The notes: generated from the sequence alone by a model not told the origin. A DNA stretch of 42,224 nt from Lachnospiraceae bacterium (GCA_910575155.1 CAJTDX010000028.1:1-42224), one strand, 5' to 3'; numbered from the stretch's first letter, positions 1 to 7,716 are shown. Translations and numbers: made by a program.

Positions 1-84
1 AGAAGCAGGGACTGCATCCAAAACTGTCAATGCTAAAACCAGTGAACCTGCCATAAGGCGTTTCACTAATTGTGGTTTTTTCAT
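1..84 (-). CDS. N-terminus of a secreted protein (partial, runs off the window)
   Basis: Only the first 28 codons are in the window. They read MKKPQLVKRLMAGSLVLALT followed by VLDAVPAS: a Lys/Arg-rich N-terminus, a hydrophobic core and small residues, which is a textbook Sec signal peptide. The ATG at 84 is chosen because a strong AAGGAGGA box lies at 100-93 with an 8-base spacing. A well-formed promoter lies upstream. The mature protein lies outside the window, so its function cannot be told. Confidence 0.7.
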   Translation of the reverse strand, partial: MKKPQLVKRLMAGSLVLALTVLDAVPAS

Positions 85-126
85 AAATCATGTCCTCCTT
101 TGACTTAAATTCTATTACCACTATCT

Positions 127-155
127 ATCATATTCCCTGCATTTTAAATTGTCCA
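127..155 (-). promoter_or_regulatory. Sigma-A-type promoter of the partial secreted-protein gene
   Basis: On the minus strand TGGACA (155-150) and TATGAT (132-127) are separated by 17 bases. Each hexamer matches the housekeeping consensus at five of six positions. Transcription would start about 35 bases upstream of the signal-peptide ATG. Confidence 0.5.
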
Positions 156-466
156 TTGAAGATTGCTTTTTCGACAAAACGTTCTGACAATAGCAATAAT
201 TTTCAGTTATTACTCCGATGGTTAAATAAACACCGCAGCCCACTGATGCCAGACGGATTTTACGGACGTTCAAAACAAAAAATGTGGTGGAAACAGACAA
301 TAGCAAAGACAATTTTTTAGGAATTGGGCGGCAGATATGAAAGAAAAGGGGAGTACTAATCTTCTTTTTAAATTCGGATGTGTAAATTTGTGGCATAATA
401 AGTATCTCTTTTTCTGATTATTCTTAGTATATCTTATTAGCCACTCACGTTACAACTTCATTATAG

Positions 467-517
467 CATATCACCTGCCGGCTCTGCACGTTATGCGTCC
501 GGTTTTGGGGTGATATG
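467..517. repeat. Inverted repeat in a gene-free stretch (85-540)
   Basis: CATATCACC (467-475) and GGTGATATG (509-517) form a 9-bp stem, with CCGG/CCGG (478-481 and 499-502) able to pair inside it. No U-run follows on either side, so it is not an obvious terminator. Apart from this and the promoter at 127-155, I see no convincing gene or RNA in 85-540. Confidence 0.35.
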
Positions 518-540
518 TTGTCCTTTCGAAAAATGGGAAA

Positions 541-1212
541 TTATAGTAAATAACCTATAGCAATGAAAAGATAGCTATACAAGTATTTCCTGTTTAATCT
601 TAAATACATTACACCGCTGAGAATAGAAAATATCATAGTGGAAATTCCATTCCATATTTCAAGTCCTGCTCCTCTTGACACGAAATGAAACGCTCCCCAT
701 GTCACAGCCAGTATAATACCGCCAAAAGGAATTGGACTTTCTTTTTTCAACAAGGTTTCCATTGCTTTTTGCCCATATATTATGATTAGAACAACAAGCA
801 TTACTTCAAATAGATAGTATAAAAATTGCGCACAAAATCGGAGGACAGTTTTACCCTGTATTTCTCCAAGGAACTTTAATGTATGCCAATCAATGAACGT
901 GATGATTTTGCAGCCAATGAAGCAAGCAAGCGTTACGATCCAATTTTTCAAGGAAATCTTATCCCTTTTGTTCCCTCTTTCTGGAAAATGATAATATTTC
1001 CTTGAAAAAAACAGGAGAACACCAATGAAAAACGCCCACATAAAAACCATTATGATACAATGAATACTTCTTTGTTGCATTGTATCATTCTGCATATCTA
1101 TATGCAGGAATGTAATTTCAATTGCGAATATTGACAGATACTCAAGCATAAATGCTCCAAATGAGAGCAAGCTCAGCCATAAATATTTTATCCATTTTAC
1201 TTCTCTGACCAT
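541..1212 (-). CDS. CPBP/CAAX-protease-like integral membrane protein, degenerate active site
   Basis: This 223-residue protein has about seven hydrophobic segments. Its C-terminal third resembles the CPBP (type II CAAX prenyl protease-like) intramembrane family: TWGAFHF supplies a motif-2-like FxxxH region, followed by a helix with Asn (EIWNGIS) at the place of the later conserved H/N motif. The usual first motif, EExxxR, is not evident; the equivalent loop reads QKAMETLLKKES. It may be a non-catalytic relative. The ATG at 1212 is preferred because GGGGTGAG precedes it; a GTG at 1221 has no ribosome binding site. It is monocistronic in an AT-rich patch. Family membership is moderately supported and function is unknown. 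Confidence 0.5.
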   Translation of the reverse strand: MVREVKWIKYLWLSLLSFGAFMLEYLSIFAIEITFLHIDMQNDTMQQRSIHCIIMVFMWAFFIGVLLFFSRKYYHFPERGNKRDKISLKNWIVTLACFIGCKIITFIDWHTLKFLGEIQGKTVLRFCAQFLYYLFEVMLVVLIIIYGQKAMETLLKKESPIPFGGIILAVTWGAFHFVSRGAGLEIWNGISTMIFSILSGVMYLRLNRKYLYSYLFIAIGYLL

Positions 1213-1300
1213 TATTCTCACCCCGTGAAATTCCGATTTCTTTTTATACTTGACTTCCTGGTAAACGAGAATTTAAGGGTACCTTATGTATATAAAAATA

Positions 1301-1381
1301 TCAACCTTCAAACTCTTTTAACTCGTCAAACGGGTCTTTTGAAATATCAATTTCCGTATTATTTTTTAACCAAATTTCCAA
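1301..1381 (-). pseudogene. Possible 3' remnant of an unidentified gene
   Basis: A 26-codon minus-strand frame just downstream of the DUF3795 gene ends in residues DISKDPFDELKEFEG and then a stop. Its composition is protein-like. It has no good start codon (only TTG at 1381), and the frame upstream of it is closed. It may be the C-terminal scrap of a decayed gene. I cannot name the family. Confidence 0.2.
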
Positions 1382-1413
1382 TAATTAATGTCTCATGTTC
1401 AACCAGAAACAAT

Positions 1414-1788
1414 TTATCGCTCTCCTGTTAAGATAAATTTCATTAACTGCTCTACATCATCAAAATCATCATAATCTCCGTTTATGCCATTTCGATGATA
1501 CATAACTCCATCCTTCTCATTTCTCTCTAAACAGTCTAATAGCTTCTTCTCTCCATATTTTTTAGCAAATAAAGTAAATGTATATGGCTTAATTTTGCTC
1601 AATAATCCCTTCCTGCAATTTTCTTCACATTTATAACAATGTGTCAGCTCTTTTGTAATTGAGCATTTTTTATTCTCACAAGATTCATGATATGGACAAC
1701 CATTTGAGCCACATCCATTACATTCAACATTTTCTGAGCATAAGCAGCAGGCAAGACCACACCTGGCAATTCCTAATTCTCGTTTCAT
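1414..1788 (-). CDS. DUF3795-type cysteine-rich protein
   Basis: This is a 124-residue soluble protein. It starts at the ATG at 1788, preceded by GGAGG with a 6-base spacing; an in-frame start 5 codons earlier has no such site. The N-terminal half is packed with cysteines: CGLACCLCS near residues 10-18, then CNGCGSNGCPYHESC, CSI, and CYKCEENC. This pattern is typical of DUF3795, thought to be a zinc- or metal-binding domain of unknown role. The C-terminal half is a short helical tail ending MKFILTGER. It is a single gene in the AT-rich accessory patch with no informative partner. No catalytic function can be assigned. Confidence 0.65.
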   Translation of the reverse strand: MKRELGIARCGLACCLCSENVECNGCGSNGCPYHESCENKKCSITKELTHCYKCEENCRKGLLSKIKPYTFTLFAKKYGEKKLLDCLERNEKDGVMYHRNGINGDYDDFDDVEQLMKFILTGER

Positions 1789-1863
1789 AGGACACCTCCA
1801 CAACTTCCGATTGTAAACTCACAATTTTACATGTGCAAATATATTATACTGGAGGATTTCAAT

Positions 1864-1917
1864 ATGGACAAGTACATTTATGATGAAAACAATGACCTTT
1901 GGCATAAACGGAAATAA
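1864..1917 (+). pseudogene. Remnant of a TnpV-like transposon-encoded protein
   Basis: A 17-codon frame with its own strong site (GGAGG, about 8 bases before the ATG) reads MDKYIYDENNDLW and stops four codons later. The Y-I-Y-D-E-N-N-x-L-W pattern matches, from memory, the N-terminus of TnpV proteins (about 120 residues) carried by Tn4451-like and other Clostridia mobile elements. Only the first few percent remains, so this is a decayed end of a mobile element. It supports an imported origin for the neighbouring MerR-ABC operon. Confidence 0.45.
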
Positions 1918-1974
1918 GTACAGAAAGACGGCAGAGAAAATTGATATGCCACTTAAAAATTTTTTAAAAAGTCC

Positions 1975-2005
1975 TTGTTTGTGACGCTGCGTAATGATTT
2001 ATAAT
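1975..2005 (+). promoter_or_regulatory. MerR-type promoter with 19-bp spacer and dyad operator
   Basis: TTGTTT (1975-1980) and TATAAT (2000-2005) are separated by exactly 19 bases, the over-long spacing that is the hallmark of MerR-controlled promoters. The spacer carries the small perfect dyad ACGC-T-GCGT (1984-1992). The promoter drives the MerR gene itself and the ABC genes behind it, implying autoregulated, ligand-triggered activation. Confidence 0.7.
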
Positions 2006-2027
2006 ATGTACCAGGAGGTAAAAAATT

Positions 2028-2828
2028 ATGGCAAAATACAGAGCAATTCCGCAAGGGTTTATGACAGTTGGCGAGGTGGCAAAGAAAATGGGCGTTACCG
2101 TCCGTACTATGCAATACTACGATAAAGAAGGACTGCTTTCCCCTTCGGCAGAAAGCGAAGGCGGACGCAGACTTTATACAGATAAAGATTTGGTTATACT
2201 TCATCAGATTTTATCTCTGAAATCACTGGGATTTTCTTTGGACGATATAAAACAACGATTAATTTCTTTAGAAACACCGGCTGACGTCGCAAATGCTCTT
2301 ACAGAGCAGGCAGATGATATACGCCAAAAAATAGAACAGCTTAAGGCTTCTTTGTCAGCAATCGAACAGTTAAAAGCAGAAGTTTTACAAATGCAGACGG
2401 TCAGCTTTAAGAAATATGCAGATATTATTGTCAATCTACAAATGAAGAATGACTCTTATTATCTTATTAAGCGTTTCGATGATGATACGCTCGACCATAT
2501 ACGCAGTCGATTCGATCGGGAAAGCGGCTTAGATTTTATGGACAGATTTAACCGCCTGAGCGATGAAATTGTAGAGCTTCAAAAGGAACACGTACCGCCT
2601 GAAAGCGAAAAATGCCAACAGATTGTAAAAGAATATTGGGGCTTGGTTATGGAGTTTACAAATGGTGATATGAGTATGCTTCCAAAATTGATAGAAGTCG
2701 GCAACATTGATACTGCCACAAACGATTGGGAAGAACGGCAAAAAATCGTAAACGATTATTTAGAGCCGGCTTTGCAGGTCTATTTTTCAAGACTTGGAAC
2801 AAATCCCTTTGAGGAGGTAAAACCGTGA
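2028..2828 (+). CDS. MerR family transcriptional regulator (TipA/Mta-like)
   Basis: This 266-residue regulator has an N-terminal MerR winged helix: FMTVGEVAKKMGVTVRTMQY at about residues 11-30, then YDKEGLLSPSAESEGGRRLY. A coiled-coil dimerisation helix follows (about residues 75-125). The C-terminal domain is helical with acidic and aromatic residues (EYWGLVMEFTNGDMSMLPKL), like the drug-sensing TipAS domain. The start has AGGAGG 9 bases upstream. The promoter in front has a 19-bp spacer, as expected for a MerR autoregulator. Its stop overlaps the GTG start of the ABC ATPase by four bases, so the three genes are one operon. It probably senses a toxic small molecule and induces the exporter. 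Confidence 0.85.
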   Translation: MAKYRAIPQGFMTVGEVAKKMGVTVRTMQYYDKEGLLSPSAESEGGRRLYTDKDLVILHQILSLKSLGFSLDDIKQRLISLETPADVANALTEQADDIRQKIEQLKASLSAIEQLKAEVLQMQTVSFKKYADIIVNLQMKNDSYYLIKRFDDDTLDHIRSRFDRESGLDFMDRFNRLSDEIVELQKEHVPPESEKCQQIVKEYWGLVMEFTNGDMSMLPKLIEVGNIDTATNDWEERQKIVNDYLEPALQVYFSRLGTNPFEEVKP

Positions 2829-3640
2829 AAGACGCAATACAAGTCCGTGAATTAAAGAAAAGTTACGGCAGCCATATGATTCTCAAGGGGCTTGATTTTC
2901 AAATTGAAAAAGGAGAAATTTTTGCTCTGCTCGGCGTAAACGGATCAGGAAAAACGACAACGCTTGAGTGTATTGAAGGTATAAGAAAATATGACAGCGG
3001 TGCGATTACCGTAAACGGAAAAATGGGTATTCAGTTACAATCATCATCTTTGCCCGCCCATATCAAGTCAATGGAGGCTGTAAAGCTGTTCGCAAAATGG
3101 AATAAAACAGACATTGATTATGCCATGCTTAACGGTCTTGGTATCAAAGAAATTGAAAAAAAGCAGTATATGCAATTATCCACAGGGCAGAAAAGACGGT
3201 TACATCTTGCTCTTGCACTGATCGGCAATCCCGATACTATTTTCCTTGACGAGCCAACTGCGGGGCTTGATGTCGAGGGAAGACGATCTCTCCACGAACA
3301 AATCCGAAAGCTCAAATCACACGGAAAGACAATTGTTTTAGCAAGCCACGATATGGCGGAAGTAGAAACCTTATGCGACCGCATTGCCATTTTGAATAAC
3401 GGAACTATTGTCTTTTGCGGCACATCTTCGGAACTGACCGATCAGGTTGGGAGAACATATTTTATCCATATCAAGACGCAGCAAGGAAACAGCACTTTTG
3501 AAACGGACAATATCGAAGACACTCTGATTTCCTTGCTGGGCGAATTAAAACAGAAAAAAATCCATGTATTAGATATTAAAGTTAATCGTGGCACACTGGA
3601 ACAGCATTTTATCGAAATGGCAGGGAGGGAAGCAGAATGA
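2825..3640 (+). CDS. ABC transporter ATP-binding protein (drug-exporter type)
   Basis: This is a 271-residue ABC ATPase. Walker A is GVNGSGKTT (about residues 38-46), the Q-loop region reads MGIQLQSSS, the signature is the variant LSTGQKRRL, Walker B is TIFLDEPTAGLD and the H-loop is ASHDMAE. The extra 60 C-terminal residues resemble the tail of CcmA/DrrA-type exporters. It starts with GTG within GTGA overlapping the MerR stop, with GAGGAGG upstream. It is followed by a 4-base overlap with its permease gene. Together they form a two-component ABC-2 exporter, probably for a drug, peptide or antibiotic. Substrate unknown. Confidence 0.88.
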   Translation: MKDAIQVRELKKSYGSHMILKGLDFQIEKGEIFALLGVNGSGKTTTLECIEGIRKYDSGAITVNGKMGIQLQSSSLPAHIKSMEAVKLFAKWNKTDIDYAMLNGLGIKEIEKKQYMQLSTGQKRRLHLALALIGNPDTIFLDEPTAGLDVEGRRSLHEQIRKLKSHGKTIVLASHDMAEVETLCDRIAILNNGTIVFCGTSSELTDQVGRTYFIHIKTQQGNSTFETDNIEDTLISLLGELKQKKIHVLDIKVNRGTLEQHFIEMAGREAE

Positions 3641-4353
3641 ACGGTTTTTTATATGGAGTCGCGTTACAGTGGAAATTGGATCTACGCAGTAAATCTTTGT
3701 TAGTAACCTGCTATATTGTTCCTCTTATTTTTTTCCTTCTGATGGGTGGTATTTTTACTTCTGTTATGCCTGAAATGAGAAACACACTGATACAATCCAT
3801 GATTGTGATGAGCGTTTCAATGGGCGCGTTTATTGGTCTGCCTCCATCATTGATTGAAACTTATGGAAGCGATGTGAAAAAAGTTTATAAAGCAAATGGC
3901 GTACCTATATATTTAGGTCTTGTTACAATGTTTCTATCTGCGTTTGTGCATTTGATGATGAACTGTGTCATTATATTACTGCTTGCCCCTATACTGTTTG
4001 AGGCGGCTTTGCCGGTACAGCTTCCATTCTTCCTGCTTGCGCTTGCCATATATATCATTGTATCACTGAGTATTGGAAGTGTATTAGGACTGATTATAAA
4101 AAATCAGGCAAAGCTGACGATGATAGCGCAGCTTGTGTTTTTACCCTCGATTATGCTTTCGGGAATTATGTTCCCTGTCGAATTGCTGCCCGATTTTCTT
4201 GAAACTACAGGGCGTATTTTTCCCGCCTCCTGGGGATATCAATTGATGTCAGACAATGGTTTTTGCCCTGAACATCTATGGTATTTCATGCTTGTATTTT
4301 GCGCGGCAGTAATTATATGCGCCATACTTTTACATAAACAAAAATCCACATAG
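3637..4353 (+). CDS. ABC-2 type transporter permease
   Basis: This 238-residue membrane protein has six predicted spans and the ABC-2/DrrB layout: a first span after a cytosolic start (YIVPLIFFLLMGG), paired central spans, and a late conserved LPSIMLSGIMFPVELLPDFL segment before the last span. It overlaps the ATPase gene by ATGA. The stop codon TAG (4351-4353) is made from the first bases of the MITE-like element that begins here, so the natural C-terminus may have been replaced or trimmed by a few residues. The length is close to normal for the family, so it is probably still functional. Confidence 0.85.
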   Translation: MNGFLYGVALQWKLDLRSKSLLVTCYIVPLIFFLLMGGIFTSVMPEMRNTLIQSMIVMSVSMGAFIGLPPSLIETYGSDVKKVYKANGVPIYLGLVTMFLSAFVHLMMNCVIILLLAPILFEAALPVQLPFFLLALAIYIIVSLSIGSVLGLIIKNQAKLTMIAQLVFLPSIMLSGIMFPVELLPDFLETTGRIFPASWGYQLMSDNGFCPEHLWYFMLVFCAAVIICAILLHKQKST

Positions 4354-4514
4354 TGTCTTGTCTCGTTGATATTTAGTGAAATCGCGCAGGATATTTGTTC
4401 ATCTGCAAGGCGGATTTTCGACGGCGTAGCGGTGGCTGCGGATAGAAAATCTAACACGGCAGATGGGCAAATAGACAAGTGAGTTTGGCTAATTATCAAC
4501 GAGACAAGACACTA
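4351..4514. mobile_element. MITE-like hairpin element with perfect 20-bp terminal inverted repeats
   Basis: The ends 4351-4370 (TAGTGTCTTGTCTCGTTGAT) and 4495-4514 are perfect inverted copies. Inside them the arms keep pairing imperfectly: 4393-4406 pairs with 4459-4472 through G-T wobbles. The whole 164 bp therefore folds as one long hairpin and encodes no protein. Both ends carry TA, consistent with a TA target duplication as made by IS630/Tc1-like transposases, though this is inference. It lies between the permease gene and a deaminase-like remnant, touching both, which is what an insertion would look like. Confidence 0.7.
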
Positions 4515-4689
4515 AGCTGCAGTGCAACATTTTTCCTCTGCCTTTGTCAAGCCGCATCATATTCTCACGGCACGCTCCGCACGGCAAACCAACATTACGA
4601 TCCGATTGGATAATTGCGTTTCCACAATAAGCGGCAGTTCCATCCAACCTTAAACAACGACAGTTTGTAAATTGAAAAATCCCATGTTT
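4514..4689 (-). pseudogene. Remnant of a cytidine-deaminase-like zinc enzyme gene
   Basis: An open minus-strand frame, with no start codon and cut at its 3' end by the MITE-like element, encodes residues including LDGTAAYCGNAII and GLPCGACRENMMRLD. PCGACRE is the zinc-ligand PCxxC motif of the cytidine/deoxycytidylate deaminase superfamily. The other zinc ligand motif (C/HAE) is not clear. The fragment spans about 58 codons against the roughly 130 of a full enzyme. It lacks a ribosome binding site and overlaps the promoter of the next gene, so it is a relic. The family call rests on one motif. Confidence 0.4.
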
Positions 4690-4700
4690 TCATGTATAAT
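4672..4700 (+). promoter_or_regulatory. Promoter of the TfoX-domain gene
   Basis: TTGAAA (4672-4677) and TATAAT (4695-4700) with a 17-base spacer, about 70 bases upstream of the start at 4773. The leader shows no strong structure. Confidence 0.6.
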
Positions 4701-4772
4701 TCTAAAAAAGAGGTTACACTGAAAAACTGAACGTTAGAAGGGTAAGTACATCACAGAAAATTGGAGATAACT

Positions 4773-5030
4773 ATGTCAGAATTAACATCATTAATGAATA
4801 TTGGTAAAGAAATGGAACGAAAACTAATCTCTGTTGGAATTGAATCTCCCGAAGAACTAATTAGGACAGGTGCAAAAGACGCATTCCTTAAGCTAAAGCA
4901 GAAATATCCAAATATTTGTCTGGTACATTTATATACATTAGAGGGCGCTATTCATGATACAGAATATAACAGACTTTCTGAAGATACAAAAAAGGAATTG
5001 AAAGAATTCAGCAATTTTCTGAAAAAATAA
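4773..5030 (+). CDS. TfoX C-terminal-domain protein
   Basis: This 85-residue protein starts at the ATG at 4773, with GGAG six bases before it; a TTG four codons earlier is less likely. The whole length matches the TfoX/Sxy C-terminal domain: LTSLMNIGKEMERKLISVGI resembles a helix-hairpin-helix, followed by SPEELIRTGAKDAFLKLK and a helical end. Stand-alone TfoX-C proteins are common in Firmicutes, often as single genes. In Proteobacteria the full-length protein regulates competence; no such role is shown here. It has its own promoter and follows the deaminase relic. Confidence 0.75.
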   Translation: MSELTSLMNIGKEMERKLISVGIESPEELIRTGAKDAFLKLKQKYPNICLVHLYTLEGAIHDTEYNRLSEDTKKELKEFSNFLKK

Positions 5031-5125
5031 CCGTAATGTGAAATCCCTGTTTATTGACAAGTTGCAGAACATAAAACCGGAATTTATGAAGAACAAACAT
5101 AACTAAGAGCATTTGATTTTCGAAT

Positions 5126-5154
5126 TTGAACTGTTCTGTCACCCGTTGTATCAG
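5126..5154 (+). promoter_or_regulatory. Possible promoter of the PEBP-family gene
   Basis: TTGAAC (5126-5131), 17-base spacer, TATCAG (5149-5154). The -10 is weak, but the position about 50 bases before the gene is suitable. A TTGACA nearby (about 5063) has no matching -10. Confidence 0.3.
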
Positions 5155-5203
5155 GTATTAAAACTGAAAAATGGAAGTTATAACAGAAAGGTTGGAAAAT
5201 GAT

Positions 5204-5671
5204 ATGACGCATAATATGCTTGAATTTGAATGTGTAGGGTTAAATGACGGCGGAATATTCCCTATTGAACATACAGGCAGAGGAACAGATCTTTCACCAG
5301 AATTTATCATTCAAAATTTATCTCCAAATGCAGTTACTATGATAATTACGCTTGAGGACTTAAGTCATCCGATCAAGGGATTTACGCATTGGATTATCTG
5401 GAATATTCCTGCCACAGATAAAATTATGAAAGCCGTTCCTTCTGGAAAATCAATATCTTCATTACAAGGTGCGATGCAAGGAGTTGGATATGGCTTTCAT
5501 TGTTACGCAGGACCGAAACCGCCTAAAGGAAAATCTCACAAATATTGCTTTACTATTTATGTATTGGATTGCAAACTTAATTTGAAACCATTTTCTTTCA
5601 AACGAAAAGTCCTGAGTAAAGCTAAGCCCCATATCATTCAGAAAGGAAGAATTTATGGGTATTTTGAATAA
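5204..5671 (+). CDS. YbhB/YbcL-family PEBP (Raf kinase inhibitor-like) protein
   Basis: This protein of about 155 residues has the bacterial PEBP fold signatures: DLSPEFIIQNLSPNAVTMII (the D/S-P-x-hydrophobic pattern), the LEDLSHPIKGFTHWIIWNIP core, and the YAGPKPPKGKSHKYCFTIYVLD block with the GPxPPxGxxHxY motif that lines the ligand pocket. No signal peptide is seen, so it is probably cytosolic. The physiological ligand of bacterial members is unknown. The start at 5204 is preferred for conservation; an in-frame ATG at 5171 would add 11 residues. Neither has a strong ribosome binding site. Confidence 0.85.
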   Translation: MTHNMLEFECVGLNDGGIFPIEHTGRGTDLSPEFIIQNLSPNAVTMIITLEDLSHPIKGFTHWIIWNIPATDKIMKAVPSGKSISSLQGAMQGVGYGFHCYAGPKPPKGKSHKYCFTIYVLDCKLNLKPFSFKRKVLSKAKPHIIQKGRIYGYFE

Positions 5672-5684
5672 ACAAATTAGAGTT

Positions 5685-5733
5685 TGCCCCACAAATTGCT
5701 TTCTGACAGATGTGCGTCGCAATTTGTGGGGCA
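5685..5733. repeat. 15-bp perfect inverted repeat between convergent genes
   Basis: TGCCCCACAAATTGC (5685-5699) and its exact reverse complement (5719-5733) flank a 19-base loop. It lies between the PEBP gene (plus) and the MacB-like permease (minus). Neither side has a U-run, so it is a poor classical terminator, but it could protect the 3' ends of both transcripts. The rest of 5734-5825 shows nothing recognisable. Confidence 0.55.
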
Positions 5734-5825
5734 CGCAGATGGCTGGAATGAATTTCAAACGCGCTCTGGTATGGAATATGCTGATCAAAGAGCCAGACGC
5801 GCAGATTCAGCATTTGGAGAGATTG

Positions 5826-7037
5826 TTAACCGGAATAGCGTAAAGCATCGATTGGCTTCTTTTTTGCCGCCTTCTTAGCAGGATAAATTCCAAATATAAT
5901 CCCAATCATTCCAGAAAACACTACCGCTAAAAACACTACTTTTCCATTCATCACAACATTCATCGCAGACCCCATAATTTCGCCGATCATTCTCAACGCG
6001 CACCAGGAACATCCAATTCCTGCAAGACAGCCGGCCATACTGACGATCAGAGCTTCTAATAAAAACTGCAGCAGAATTTCACCTTGCGCGGCTCCGATTG
6101 CTTTACGGATACCGATTTCCCTGGTACGCTCTGTAACAGATACCAGCATGATATTCATAATTCCAATGCCGCCCACCAAAAGGGATATTGCCGCAATTCC
6201 GCCCAGCATCAGAGACATGGTATGGTCTACCTGAGCCATGGCCTCCATAACCTCGGATTGATTCTCAACAGAAAATGCTTCCTCATCGTTTCCAAAACGC
6301 TTCAACAGAATCTGTTCTAATTTCCGCTGCGCTTGTTCCATGGACGACTCATCGACAGAAGACACATAAAACTGATTAATTTCCAATACATTTTCAGCAA
6401 GCCTGCTCAAAGAAGAATAGGGAATGTAACCTTCCAGCGTTACGGTTTCCGAACTGTCATCATTGCTTTTTATCATCATTGCGGAACCTGGCGAAGCGGA
6501 ATCCTCGGAAAGTACCCCCGCCACCTGAAAAGATTTCCCGTCCAGCGACAGGCTCTCTCCCGCCGCGTCCGCATGTCCAAAATACTCCACCGCAGTATCA
6601 TAAGAAAGAACAATCACATGGGAATGGTTATCCAAATCCGTCTGTTTTAGCAGTCTTCCCGCATACAATTCCATATCCATAATAGAAAAATATCCTCCGC
6701 TGGTTCCATATACATTCATAGATCCGCTGGTATGCCCGCTTTTCCCGGTGACGCTGGTTCTTCCTACGGGAGCGGCGGCAAGAAATACCTGCTCATCCAT
6801 TAATTCTGAAAATTCAGCCAGCTTTAAAGGATTTTCTTTATGATCTGTAATCCTCACGCTCAGATAATTGCTCCCCATCTGCGAAATCTGACTGGAAACA
6901 GAATTTCCCGCCCCATCTGCAATGGATACCAGTATAATCAGCGCCGCCACTCCGATGATAATGCCAAGCATCGTCAGAAATGTTCTGAGCTTATTGGCGC
7001 TGACTGCATCCCATGCCATTTTTGCTGTCTGTATCAT
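5826..7037 (-). CDS. MacB-like ABC transporter permease (FtsX family)
   Basis: This 403-residue permease has the classic MacB/LolC layout. A first membrane span follows the MAWDAVSANKLRTFLTMLGI motif. A large extracellular MacB-PCD domain of about 240 residues comes next, then three C-terminal spans including ISLLVGGIGIMNIMLVSVTE and the TREIGIRKAIGAAQGEIL coupling helix. The ATG overlaps the ATPase stop by ATGA, with GGGAGG upstream. With the ATPase and adaptor before it, it forms a tripartite-like mechanotransmission exporter. In Gram-positives such sets export peptides or antibiotics or serve in envelope-stress resistance. Substrate unknown. Confidence 0.9.
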   Translation of the reverse strand: MIQTAKMAWDAVSANKLRTFLTMLGIIIGVAALIILVSIADGAGNSVSSQISQMGSNYLSVRITDHKENPLKLAEFSELMDEQVFLAAAPVGRTSVTGKSGHTSGSMNVYGTSGGYFSIMDMELYAGRLLKQTDLDNHSHVIVLSYDTAVEYFGHADAAGESLSLDGKSFQVAGVLSEDSASPGSAMMIKSNDDSSETVTLEGYIPYSSLSRLAENVLEINQFYVSSVDESSMEQAQRKLEQILLKRFGNDEEAFSVENQSEVMEAMAQVDHTMSLMLGGIAAISLLVGGIGIMNIMLVSVTERTREIGIRKAIGAAQGEILLQFLLEALIVSMAGCLAGIGCSWCALRMIGEIMGSAMNVVMNGKVVFLAVVFSGMIGIIFGIYPAKKAAKKKPIDALRYSG

Positions 7038-7705
7038 CCCTTTGCCTCCCTTACTTTCCCGTCCCGGATATATATGTTCCGCTCCGCCTCTTTTGCCACC
7101 TGATGGTCATGGGTAATCAGCACAATTGTATTTCCTGCCTGATGAAGGTTATGGAACAACTCCATAATTTCCCGCCCTGTCTTAGAATCCAGATTTCCGG
7201 TTGGCTCATCTGCGAGGAACAAAGACGGCCTGGTCACCAGGGCGCGGGCAATCGCCACTCTCTGCTGCTGACCTCCTGATAACTCTGTAGGACGATGCCC
7301 GCTTCGATGGGAAAGTTCCACCTGTTCCATGGCCTCTGCCACCCTTTGTCTTCGTTCCTGCACCGGAAGCTTCTGATAAATTAATGGAAGTTCCACATTT
7401 TCTTCCGCTGTCAGCCTGGGAAGCAGATTAAAATTCTGAAAAATAAACCCGATTTTTCGATTGCGGATTCTCGCCAGCTCTTTCTCTGAATAACGCTCAA
7501 TCGCCGTTCCATCCAGCAGATAAGAACCTTCATCCGCCGTGTCGAGGCAGCCGATAATATTCATCATCGTAGATTTTCCGCTCCCGGAGGGACCTACAAT
7601 ACTGACAAATTCCCCATCTTTCACTTCCATACTGGCGTGGTCCAGGGCATAAATCATGTCATTTCCCATCTCATATATTTTTGAAACTTCATGCAATTGT
7701 ATCAT
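7034..7705 (-). CDS. MacB/LolD-like ABC transporter ATP-binding protein
   Basis: This is a 223-residue ATPase. Walker A is GPSGSGKSTMMN (about residues 38-49), the Q-loop is IGFIFQNFNLLPRLTA, the signature is LSGGQQQRVAIARAL, Walker B is SLFLADEPTGNLD and the H-loop is LITHD. The QNFNLLP and ADEPTGNLDSKTG wording is typical of the MacB/LolD/SalX branch that pairs with FtsX-type permeases. GGAGG lies 7 bases before the ATG, inside the spacer after the adaptor stop, and the gene overlaps the permease by four bases. Confidence 0.92.
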   Translation of the reverse strand: MIQLHEVSKIYEMGNDMIYALDHASMEVKDGEFVSIVGPSGSGKSTMMNIIGCLDTADEGSYLLDGTAIERYSEKELARIRNRKIGFIFQNFNLLPRLTAEENVELPLIYQKLPVQERRQRVAEAMEQVELSHRSGHRPTELSGGQQQRVAIARALVTRPSLFLADEPTGNLDSKTGREIMELFHNLHQAGNTIVLITHDHQVAKEAERNIYIRDGKVREAKG

Positions 7706-7716
7706 ACGCCGCCCTC

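Noticed and set aside
90-396. Open frames of 76 and 91 codons on opposite strands near the left end
   Set aside because: No ribosome binding sites, composition unlike protein, and they cover the promoter of the secreted-protein gene.
1225-1431. Plus-strand 68-codon frame
   Set aside because: Lies antisense to the end of the DUF3795 gene and a remnant, with no start signals or recognisable motif.
5655-5878. Two overlapping plus-strand frames after the PEBP gene
   Set aside because: They run through the 15-bp inverted repeat and into the antisense of the MacB-like permease; no family features.
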